DNA from: DTWD01 sp963662965 | GTDB taxonomy: Bacteria > Acidobacteriota > Vicinamibacteria > Vicinamibacterales > UBA8438 | Assembly: GCA_963662965.1 (NCBI GenBank) | Contig: OY759970.1 | Span: 1,798,001 to 1,862,000, forward strand | Length of the DNA stretch: 64,000 nucleotides | Direction: 5' to 3' | In this document: positions 7,925-18,690 of the stretch, in pieces | How the letters are laid out: every line of letters starts with the position of its first letter | Numbering within the stretch: the first letter of the stretch is position 1 | Notes under the pieces: generated by a model | What the model saw: the letters and a program-made list of their open reading frames with translations, nothing else | Told to the model about the DNA's origin: nothing | The model's database searches: none | Program-made: the position numbers and the translations under genes

Positions 7925-8557
7925 ATGACCAAAGTAGGATTGAGTGCACTCGTCTCCGCGTCGCAAACCTGGCTGCAGCGCCGCCAGACGGCGCCGCCGC
8001 CTGCGGTCTGGACCAGTGCCGCACTGGGCGGCTGTCTGGCCGAGTTGTCGGGCACTGGCGCCGCCCCGTCGCTCACCGTCGCCTTCCGCCTGGTGCGTCA
8101 GGTGCAACAACAAGGCGAGCCGGTTGCCTGGATCACCTCGCACGAGAGCACCTTCTTTCCGCCTGACGCCGCCGACGGCGGCGTCGATCTCGCGGCGCTG
8201 CCGGTCATTCGACTTGCGCTTCTGCGTCAGCGTTTGCGGGCGACCGACCAGCTGGCACGCTCCGGCGCGTTCGGGCTGCTGGTAATCGACCTCGGCGAAT
8301 GTCTCGACCTGCCGCTGGCGGTGCAGACCCGTCTCGCCGAGCAGGCGCTCGCGCATGGCACGCTCATCCTCTGCTTGACGACGAAGACCGACCGCCAGCC
8401 GTCGCTCGGCTCGCTCGTGTCGATCCGCGGACAGGCGCAACGGATTCGTCACGGAGACGATCGCTTCGCGTGTCAGGTGCACGTGCTCAAGGACAAACGA
8501 CGTGGTCCGGGATGGACCGACGAGGAGTGGTGTCGTGGACCGGATGGCGTGCGTTGA
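7925..8557 (+). CDS. imuA: ImuA-like RecA/SulA-related mutasome protein
   Basis: A 210-residue protein in the position and length expected for ImuA. It has RecA-like features without a proper P-loop: GEPVAWITSHESTFFPPD, then FGLLVIDLGECLDLP (a strand of the Walker B type), and a basic C-terminus. ImuA proteins bind ImuB and help load DnaE2 at lesions in damage-induced mutagenesis. The sequence is divergent, and the assignment rests partly on its place between lexA and imuB. It overlaps imuB by 14 bp, suggesting coupled translation. Confidence 0.75.
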   Translation: MTKVGLSALVSASQTWLQRRQTAPPPAVWTSAALGGCLAELSGTGAAPSLTVAFRLVRQVQQQGEPVAWITSHESTFFPPDAADGGVDLAALPVIRLALLRQRLRATDQLARSGAFGLLVIDLGECLDLPLAVQTRLAEQALAHGTLILCLTTKTDRQPSLGSLVSIRGQAQRIRHGDDRFACQVHVLKDKRRGPGWTDEEWCRGPDGVR

Positions 8558-10031
8558 GCTGTCGGCGTTCCCGCTCCAGCTCCTGTTGAAGCAACATCCC
8601 GACTGGGCCGACCGGCCGGTGGCGGTGGTCGACCGCGACAAGCCGCAGGGGGTGATCCTCTGGGTGAACGAACAGGCGCGCGCGGCGCGTATCCGCACCG
8701 GGACGCGGTACAGCGCTGGGTTGTCGCTGGCGCGGACGCTGCACGCCGGCGAGGTGTCAGCAACCGCTATTGAGGCGGGTCTCGCGGCGCTCGTCGATCG
8801 CCTGCGCCGGTTCAGTCCCGAGGTCGAGCCGTGCCCGGAGGAGCCCGGCGTCTTCTGGCTGAACGCCTCCGGGTTGTCGCATCTCTATGCGTCGCCCCGG
8901 CAATGGGCCAACGAGATCAACACCGCGCTCCAAGCGTCTGGCTTTCGGGCATCGATTGCCGTCGGCTTCAGTCGGTTCGGTACCTATGCGATTGCCAAAA
9001 CCGTGGCGGCCGGCGCGGCGGTCGCGGTCGTGCGGGATCAGACGCGCGAACGGGTGCTGGCGGGACAAGTCCCGCTGGAACAGCTCGGGATTGATCCGTC
9101 GCTGCGCGACAGCTTGCAGAAGATCGGCGTCCGGAACGTGAGAGCCTTCTTGCGGCTCCCGGCCGCCGGCATCCGTCGCCGTTTCGGTCAGGAGGCGCAA
9201 CGGCTGCACCAATTGGCGGCCGGCGATCTCTGGGTGCCGCTCCAGCCGCTGCGTATCAAGGATCCACTGGCCCAACGGCTCGACCTCGACGATCCCGAGA
9301 CCGATGTGCCGCGCTTGCTCTTCTCGATCAAGCGCCTCCTGAATCGGCTGCTGGTGATGATCGCCGCGCGCCACGAGATGCTCGCCGAGCTGACGCTTCA
9401 TCTACGCCTCGACCGCGCCGGCCGCCAGCAGGAGCAGATCCGTCCGGCCGCCCCGACGGTCGACCTCACGCAGCTGATGAATCTGATCCGACTGCGACTC
9501 GAGGCCATGGTAGCCCTCAAAGCCGGCGTCACCGAGATTCGTGTGACCGCGAGTGCGGTGCGGACCAAGACCTCGCAACAAGGCTTGTTCGTCGAACGCC
9601 CGCGTCGCGACCTCGGTACGGCCAACCGAGCACTCGCCCGGATCCGCGCCGAGTTTGGCGACGAGGTCGTGGTGGAGGCACGTCTCGCCGAGGCGCATCT
9701 CCCGGAGGCGCGGTTTACGTGGCAGCCGGTCGACTCGATTGCCCGTCCCGAGCCGGGCGAGGTCGCCTGTCGGCCGATGGTCCGCCGTATCCACGCGCAT
9801 CCGATTCCGTTGCCGCCGCGCCCGCGTCATGAGCCCGATGGCTGGCTGGTACGCGGCGGCGTCACCGGACATGTGCGTGAGCTCACCGGACCGTATCTCG
9901 TATCAGGGGGGTGGTGGCGCTCGTCGGTGCACCGTGAGTACTACTTCGCGCAGATGCGTGACGGCGACGTGCTCTGGATCTATTACGACCGCCCGCGCCG
10001 CCGCTGGTACTGGCAGGGGCAGGTGGAGTGA
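8544..10031 (+). CDS. imuB: ImuB, Y-family polymerase-like mutasome subunit
   Basis: The ATG at 8544 gives a start (MACVELSAFPLQLLL) matching the usual ImuB N-terminus; GTG at 8535 is an alternative. The protein (about 495 residues) has Y-family palm, fingers and little-finger regions. The catalytic acids of active Y polymerases are not evident at the N-terminus, as is normal for ImuB, which acts as an adaptor. The C-terminus (EYYFAQMRDGDVLWIYYD) is typical of ImuB. It links DnaE2 and the sliding clamp during translesion synthesis. Confidence 0.88.
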   Translation: MACVELSAFPLQLLLKQHPDWADRPVAVVDRDKPQGVILWVNEQARAARIRTGTRYSAGLSLARTLHAGEVSATAIEAGLAALVDRLRRFSPEVEPCPEEPGVFWLNASGLSHLYASPRQWANEINTALQASGFRASIAVGFSRFGTYAIAKTVAAGAAVAVVRDQTRERVLAGQVPLEQLGIDPSLRDSLQKIGVRNVRAFLRLPAAGIRRRFGQEAQRLHQLAAGDLWVPLQPLRIKDPLAQRLDLDDPETDVPRLLFSIKRLLNRLLVMIAARHEMLAELTLHLRLDRAGRQQEQIRPAAPTVDLTQLMNLIRLRLEAMVALKAGVTEIRVTASAVRTKTSQQGLFVERPRRDLGTANRALARIRAEFGDEVVVEARLAEAHLPEARFTWQPVDSIARPEPGEVACRPMVRRIHAHPIPLPPRPRHEPDGWLVRGGVTGHVRELTGPYLVSGGWWRSSVHREYYFAQMRDGDVLWIYYDRPRRRWYWQGQVE

Positions 10032-10050
10032 CCGGCACACTCGCTGAGCC

Positions 10051-10352
10051 GCAGTCGCGGTCAGGGTATCGCTCCGGACGCCGGATCGTCTCGGCGGAAA
10101 ACCAGTCCTTCGCCGCAGACGGTAGCACCTCACGCGGCGAGCAACAGCTGATTAGCAACGGCGCGTGCCACTGCAACCCGCAGCTGGGGCTATTCGAAGC
10201 TCACGGATCACAGGGCGCAAACTCGTCCACTGGCGGCTGCGGGCTGGTTTTCGGCATTGCGGATGTCGCCTCGCCTCACGGCGTCCAGATCGATACCCTG
10301 ACCGCGCCTACTCACACAATCGAGCCGTTCATTTGCCGTAGGTGGGCTCGCG
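10051..10352 (+). repeat. R2 element, copy A (about 302 bp)
   Basis: Lies between imuB and dnaE2. It aligns with copies at 24809-25110 and 34640-34883 (minus). The core from GCGGCGAGCAACAGCTG at 10134 to TTTTCGG at 10248 is exactly 114 bases apart in all three copies, with no gaps and conserved blocks such as TGCAACCCGCAG and ATCACAGGG. This copy can be read as a 118-residue open frame, but copy B has a stop in the same frame, so a structured RNA or a small mobile repeat is more likely. It must be transcribed if dnaE2 is co-transcribed with imuB. Confidence 0.75.
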
Positions 10353-10414
10353 CGGTCAGTGAACGACCGCTGACGTGCAGCTGAAGCACGAACCTGCGGG
10401 GAAGCAATTGGTGC

Positions 10415-13587
<3,173 letters not shown>

Positions 13588-13591
<4 letters not shown>

Positions 13592-14259
13592 GCTAGGGGA
13601 GTATCCTGCCACCACCTGGGCCCACCACCTGGGATGCAGATGAGCCCGTGGAAGCCGCCTGAACCAGCGACAAAAGCCTCCAGCGCTAAGATGCGTGACT
13701 GTTGGATAGCTAGCTGCGCATTGAGTGCTCCAACCGCATTATCCAAGTCCGCCTGTGTGACTCCACCGCCCGGTCCCGCATCCTCCAGCGTCACGATGCG
13801 GTCCTCGTGATCAGTGACTGTCTCGCTAAGCTCGTCAAAATCTTCATGTGAGACTCCGCCATCACCGCCGCCCGTGGCGTCAGTCAACCACGCCGTCCCG
13901 AAGTCCCGTTTTGTCAGTCGATGCCGCTGGTGGTGTTTCGGACGCGATACCGTGACGAGACAGCTGCCGTCGATGGCGGCGGGCTTAGTGATCACAATTT
14001 CGGTGTCGCTCCACGTCACGATTTCGGCGGTCACGAGGTTGACCGTGACCAAGCCGACCTTGTCCGGATTGCCGAAGTTGAGGCCTTCGATCGTGAGCGT
14101 CCCGCTGCCATCATCAACGGACATCTTGCTCACGACGACCTGGCGTTTGTGAACATCGAGTTCATCCGAGTGGTTGTGCTTACCCTTTGCCAAAACTCCT
14201 GCGGGGATGAGCAGGAGCAGCGAGAGGACAGCTGTCGAGAGCTTTAGGCTTCGTCGCAT
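13588..14259 (-). CDS. Secreted IPT/TIG-like hypothetical protein with coiled coil
   Basis: The ATG at 14259 has a good AAGGAG ribosome site and gives a signal peptide (LSTAVLSLLLLIPAGVLA). An upstream in-frame start was rejected for lacking one. Residues of about 35-110 (GTLTIEGLNFGNPDKVGLV, EIVTWSDTEIVITKP) look like an IPT/TIG immunoglobulin-like fold. The second half is predicted helical (LDNAVGALNAQLAIQQSRILA), probably a short coiled coil. Related proteins in Acidobacteriota resemble phage-tail-like or surface proteins, but the function is not known. It converges on dnaE2 with a 4-bp overlap. Confidence 0.65.
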
Positions 14260-14473
14260 TGGGTGTGTCTCCTTCACGCCGGGGAGGTAGCAGACAGATC
14301 CGCAACGAATATGCCGGGTTTTCACACACTTGCGAGTGTCGAGTAAGCCACCTCCTTACAATGTCTTAGAGTGAACGATCACACAATTAAAGATCGACCT
14401 GAGACACTTGTATGATCCAGGACGAGACAGACCAGCGTCCGCGACGTCGCGCTATCGGACACACCACAGACCC

Positions 14474-15307
14474 CTAGTCCGCGATCCACTCGAAGTCGCG
14501 CCACTGCCGGAACTCGGTGCGGCGCGTGCGTTTGAAGACGACGCGAACGTCGGTGTAGGTCTCGTACTGGATCCGTGCCCAGGTGTCGCCGAGCACCGGC
14601 CCGCGATCCAGCGATCCGCGCGCCTGATTGATGGTGCCGAGCATGCCCCACCACAGCCGAACCTTGTCCATCAGCTCGAACTCGAGCCGCGCGGCCTCGT
14701 ATGTCTCCTGGTCGATCCAGACGGTGCCACGCGCTTTGTTGAGTGCGTAATCGGTCCGCCGCCGAACGGGGAGTCGGTTGGAGCGCGGCCTGAACGACAC
14801 GCGATAGCTCGGTCGGTTCAGGTGCGGTTCGTCACCCTCCAACGTGAAGGTGAAGCGTGAGATCAGCTCCTCGTTGAAGGCGACGACGTCGTCCTCCTCG
14901 TCGTCCCCAACATCGTCAGCACGCTCGCGCGATCGGCTGAGCTCATCGCGAAACTCCGTCTCGCGGTCGTTCTCCCAGCCGCGCTCCTCGTCGCTCAGCG
15001 GCCGGTCGCCAACTGTGAGTCGGCGCTCGAACGGCGCCCCGTCGATCGGCACGACCTCGTAGTCACCCTGGTCTTCCTCCGTCACATTGCCGGCGCCATC
15101 GAACCGCCTGATGTTCTTGGTCATCAGGGAACGATGCCGTGACGCGGCATCCTGCTCCTCGTTCCACTCGGCCCGATCGAGCGCTTTGACAATGATCGCG
15201 CGCCCATCGTCTTCCGCCGCGGCCGCACGCTCGGCGGATGGTCGCCCGCTCACCAGCGCAAACAGCGCCAGACCGATCGCGAAAGCGCCCGGCCACCGAG
15301 ATCGCAT
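14474..15307 (-). CDS. Secreted LolA-like outer-membrane sorting-type protein
   Basis: A 277-residue protein with an N-terminal hydrophobic signal (GAFAIGLALFALVSG). The body contains SRFTFTLEGDEPHLNRPSY and GTVWIDQETYEAARLEFEL, the pattern of LolA/LolB-like barrel proteins often annotated as outer-membrane lipoprotein-sorting proteins in Acidobacteriota. A highly charged Glu/Asp/Arg stretch sits in the middle. The role is not known; lipoprotein carriage is only one possibility. It is transcribed away from the response regulator gene that starts about 65 bp upstream. The 215 bp between its stop and the preceding gene contain only a small hairpin (ACACT/AGTGT near 14330). Confidence 0.55.
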   Translation of the reverse strand: MRSRWPGAFAIGLALFALVSGRPSAERAAAAEDDGRAIIVKALDRAEWNEEQDAASRHRSLMTKNIRRFDGAGNVTEEDQGDYEVVPIDGAPFERRLTVGDRPLSDEERGWENDRETEFRDELSRSRERADDVGDDEEDDVVAFNEELISRFTFTLEGDEPHLNRPSYRVSFRPRSNRLPVRRRTDYALNKARGTVWIDQETYEAARLEFELMDKVRLWWGMLGTINQARGSLDRGPVLGDTWARIQYETYTDVRVVFKRTRRTEFRQWRDFEWIAD

Positions 15308-15370
15308 GAGACCATTGTGACCGATGGGACGCCTGGGTAAACATTGCAGTACTGTGGCAGCTCAGCCGAC

Positions 15371-16007
15371 ATGCAGATCCTGATCGCCGACGACGACGCG
15401 GTGTCGCGGCGCCTTCTCGAGGCGACTCTCCAATCGTGGGGTCACGAGGTCGTCTCGTGTGCCGACGGACACGACGCGCTCGCACGGCTGTCTGAGCCCG
15501 GCGGGGCGCCGATGGCGATCCTCGACTGGATGATGCCTGGCCTCGATGGTCCGAGCGTCTGCCGGCGTCTGCGTGACGCCGGGGTGCCGAATCAGCCGCG
15601 CTATCTTGTCTTGCTCACGTCGCTCGCCGAACGCGAAAAGATCGTCGCCGGGCTGGGTGCCGGTGCCGACGACTACGTGACCAAGCCGTTCCACCAGGGT
15701 GAGCTGCGGGCGCGTGTGACGGTCGGCGAGCGCGTGGTCGCGCTACAGACCGCGCTCGCCGGCCGGGTCTGAGAGCTCGAGGAGGCGCTCGCGCAGATCA
15801 AGCAGCTCCATGGTTTGCTCCCGATCTGCGCGTACTGCAATGAGGATACGAAACGACCAGAACTACTGGGACGGGGTCGAGGACTATCTCGCAGCGCGCA
15901 CGGACGTGCGCTTCAGTCACGGCGTCTGTCCCGACTGCTTTGCGCGCGTGGAAGAAGAGCTCGACCGTGAGAAAAAGAAACGTCGGAGCACCGGCTCCTC
16001 GGATTAA
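15371..16007 (+). pseudogene. Response regulator with zinc-ribbon-like tail, interrupted
   Basis: A receiver domain is intact: acidic triad D7-D9, phosphoacceptor D52 in LDWMMPG, T83, and K105 in YVTKPF. After residue 133 an in-frame TGA (15770-15772) interrupts a helix that plainly continues as ELEEALAQIKQLHGLLPICAYC. After CAYCN the frame shifts by one base and resumes as IRNDQNYWDGVEDYL, then FSHGVCPDCFARVEEEL. The uninterrupted family, a receiver followed by a CxYC...CPDC module, is common in these bacteria. Either the gene is decayed (a CGA-to-TGA change plus an extra base) or the assembly has errors. A short receiver-only product remains possible. Confidence 0.65.
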
Positions 16008-17767
16008 ACGAATTTGCGGAACGTGACGTTCCAGGCCCGCGGGGTGCTCATCGTGAACCCCGATACCTCGCCGTCGCCATCGCGGCGAAACGTGAAATAC
16101 CAGCCTTCCGCGTAAAACGCGTCTGCGAACGTCGGGATCATCCGGATGTGCCCGAGCTTGCGGTTCCAGAGCATGAGCCGACCGTTCTCGATTCGGAAGG
16201 TGTACTGCGTGGCAAGCTCGTCGCTGAAATACGACCCGGCGTAGCTCGCGAGCGTATCGGTCGACGGGCGAACCGGACCCGCCCGCCAATAGGTCGCGCG
16301 GGTCGGTCCGCTGAGGTGCAACGCGGACGCGCTTCCATCGCTGCTCAGCTCGAACGTCGCCTCGGTCGCCGAGCCCGACAGGCGAAAGCGTCCGGGACCG
16401 ACTGGGCTGAGCGATTGCACGGCGCCATCGGCCAGCAGAGCGAGCTCGCCGCTGCGTGCCACGATGTGTAGCGGCACATCGCTTTCCTCACGCTGGTAAT
16501 AACCCGCCAGCAGCGGCAGCTCCTCCTTGAGCGACGACGATGCGGCGCGTCCGGATCCGGATCGAGCCGCGCGCGCCGGTGCCGAGAGTCTCGCCGCCGG
16601 GGGTGCCGCCGTCGTCTCCCGGGCGACGGGACGCACCACGATGTCGACAACGGCTCGCGCGAGACGACCGGGGTCGGCGGTCCCCACGTTGCACAAAACA
16701 GCGACGGCCAGATTCTCGTCCCTCACCCGAACGAATTCGCTTCGATAGCCGGCATCGGCTCCGCCGTGACCGAGAATGCGTCGCCCGTGGTAGATGTTGT
16801 GGACGAGCCCGAACCCGTATGAGATCCGCTCGCCGGTCGAGAGCGTGCCCATCTCCTGCAGCTGCTGCACCACGGAGCGTCCACCGACCTCGGCGGTCTC
16901 GAAATTTTGGTTCCAGCGCGCCAGATCCTCAACGGTCGTGAACAGGCTGGTGGCGCCGACGACGTCGTAGGGGGGGATGCTGATCCGATATCCGATCAGC
17001 CCGCCCGGGTCATGTTCATAGGCGAACGCCCGGTTCTTGACGATCATGGTGTTGTCGTCACGGAACTGGGTGCGGGTCATGCCGAGCGGCTCGAAGAGAC
17101 GCTGCCGGGTGAACGCTCGGAGCGACAGTCCCGAGACCCGCTCGACGACCACCGCGAGCAACGTGTAGCCGGAGTTGCTATAGAGGTATTCGCGACCGGG
17201 CGCGAAGTTTAACGCGGATTGCCGCGACAGCACGTCGAGCACATCGGCTTGCCGCACGATGTCCTCGCCCCACCGCCAGCCGGCCATCCGTAATAAGCTC
17301 CACTGATCGCGAATGCCGCTCGTGTGATGAGCGAGGTGACGCAACGTGATCGAAGGGCCGAGGTCGGGCAACTCGGGCACGTAGCGGCGGATGTCGTCAT
17401 CCCAAGACACCGCCCCGTCGGCGACGAGCAGCGCCACCGCCATCGCCGTGAACTGTTTCGAGACCGACGCGACATGAAACACGGTTGACGGCGTGATCGG
17501 AATGTCGTACTCGAGGTTCGCGATGCCGTAGCCGCTGGCGTACTGGATGACATCGCCGTGCATGACCGAGACGGCGCACCCCGGTCCGTCGTCGTGATCC
17601 CAGGGGGCGAAGATGGCGTCAATCTGGCGTGTGGCGTCGAGTGGTTGCTCCGCGGCGAGCGGCGCTAGGGCGGCGAGGCCGATGACCACGACCGGGAGCG
17701 CGAACCACCGGCCTGCTGACCGGGCTCCCCGGTATCCAGCGGCGACGTATCTGCGTGCCGACGGCAT
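16004..17767 (-). CDS. Class C beta-lactamase-family serine hydrolase (exported)
   Basis: About 587 residues. The N-terminus has a basic region followed by a hydrophobic segment (WFALPVVVIGLAALAPLAA), so it is exported or anchored. The catalytic signature of class C beta-lactamases/DD-peptidases is present: SxxK in VASVSKQFTA, YSN in EYLYSNSGY, and HGG in ILGHGGADAGYRSEF. A C-terminal domain of about 200 residues (DTLASYAGSYFSDELATQY) resembles the lipocalin-like domain often fused to these enzymes. Likely activity is peptide or ester hydrolysis; true beta-lactam hydrolysis is not implied. A start at 17803 is equally possible. Its stop lies opposite the end of the broken response regulator. 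Confidence 0.8.
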   Translation of the reverse strand: MPSARRYVAAGYRGARSAGRWFALPVVVIGLAALAPLAAEQPLDATRQIDAIFAPWDHDDGPGCAVSVMHGDVIQYASGYGIANLEYDIPITPSTVFHVASVSKQFTAMAVALLVADGAVSWDDDIRRYVPELPDLGPSITLRHLAHHTSGIRDQWSLLRMAGWRWGEDIVRQADVLDVLSRQSALNFAPGREYLYSNSGYTLLAVVVERVSGLSLRAFTRQRLFEPLGMTRTQFRDDNTMIVKNRAFAYEHDPGGLIGYRISIPPYDVVGATSLFTTVEDLARWNQNFETAEVGGRSVVQQLQEMGTLSTGERISYGFGLVHNIYHGRRILGHGGADAGYRSEFVRVRDENLAVAVLCNVGTADPGRLARAVVDIVVRPVARETTAAPPAARLSAPARAARSGSGRAASSSLKEELPLLAGYYQREESDVPLHIVARSGELALLADGAVQSLSPVGPGRFRLSGSATEATFELSSDGSASALHLSGPTRATYWRAGPVRPSTDTLASYAGSYFSDELATQYTFRIENGRLMLWNRKLGHIRMIPTFADAFYAEGWYFTFRRDGDGEVSGFTMSTPRAWNVTFRKFV

Positions 17768-17883
17768 GCGCGCCAGGCTAATCGACCTCGTGCTTCCCTG
17801 CAACCCAGACGCCCGGGGCTTGAAGCGCGCGCGTGTGATTGGCTATCCTGACCTGCTCTGCTGCGAGGAACGCAACAGCCACG

Positions 17884-18690
17884 ATGAATGACCAGCAAGC
17901 CGGGACCGGAACGCCGCCGTCGATGATCGAGGCCAAAGGCCTCTCGAAGTACTTCGGGCCATTCGTCGCGGTCGAGGACATCTCGTTTGCCATTCCCGAG
18001 GGGCAGGTGGTCGCGTTCCTCGGCCCGAACGGCGCCGGCAAGACGACGATGATGCGGATGTTGACCGGCTATCTGGCGGCGAGCAGCGGCGAGGGGTTCA
18101 TCGCCGGGCACGACGTGCGTCGCGATCGGATCGCGGCGTCGCGACGATTCGGCTACCTCCCCGAGAACGGCCCGATGTATCCCGATATGACACCGCTCGA
18201 TCTGCTGAGCTTCTTCGGTGAAGCACGCGCGATGGAGCCGGCGATGATGAAAACCCGCATCGATGTGGTCGTCGACCTCTGCGCGATCGGGCTCGTGCTC
18301 GAGAAGCCGATCGGCAAGCTCTCGAAAGGGTATCGCCAACGGGTCGGGATGGCGCAGGCACTGCTGCACGACCCCGACGTATTGATCATGGACGAACCGA
18401 CCGCAGGACTCGACCCGAATCAGATCCGCCAGTTCCGCGACAACATCCAGCGCCTCGGGCGGACGAAGACCGTGCTGATCTCGACGCACATCCTGCACGA
18501 GGCAGACGCGATCGCCGACCGGGTACTCTTGGTGAACAACGGACGGTTGGTGTTCGACGGCCCGGTTGAGGAACTGCAGGAAGACGGCTCGTTGGAGCAG
18601 CCGTTCTATCGCCTGACTGGCGGCGGCGCGCCGCCCGGGGACGGCGACAGTGGATCATCGACAGGAACGGCGGCGGAGCTGGAAGGATGA
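17884..18690 (+). CDS. ABC transporter ATP-binding protein (GldA-like)
   Basis: Carries the complete ATPase set: Walker A GPNGAGKTT, Q-loop region, signature LSKGYRQRVGMAQAL, Walker B VLIMDEPTAGLD, and the switch histidine in LISTHIL. A C-terminal Gly/Ser-rich tail is unusual but short. The sequence most resembles GldA-type subunits that energise GldF/GldG membrane partners, and the next gene is a fusion of just those. In gliding Bacteroidota these proteins serve motility and secretion; in Acidobacteriota the substrate is not known. The start at 17884 was chosen over 17839 because similarity begins there. The stop overlaps the next ATG by 4 bp. Confidence 0.88.
   Translation: MNDQQAGTGTPPSMIEAKGLSKYFGPFVAVEDISFAIPEGQVVAFLGPNGAGKTTMMRMLTGYLAASSGEGFIAGHDVRRDRIAASRRFGYLPENGPMYPDMTPLDLLSFFGEARAMEPAMMKTRIDVVVDLCAIGLVLEKPIGKLSKGYRQRVGMAQALLHDPDVLIMDEPTAGLDPNQIRQFRDNIQRLGRTKTVLISTHILHEADAIADRVLLVNNGRLVFDGPVEELQEDGSLEQPFYRLTGGGAPPGDGDSGSSTGTAAELEG

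Noticed and set aside
10160..10190. Cobalamin-riboswitch-like GCCACTG in R2
   Set aside because: The rest of the B12 box and the known helices are not present.
10028..10384. 118-residue open frame over R2 copy A as a protein gene
   Set aside because: The same frame is stopped in copy B, has no ribosome site, and the copies differ without a codon-position pattern.
15770..15772. TGA read as selenocysteine in the response regulator
   Set aside because: The family has an ordinary residue (likely Arg) at this position, and a separate frameshift follows, so decay or error is simpler.
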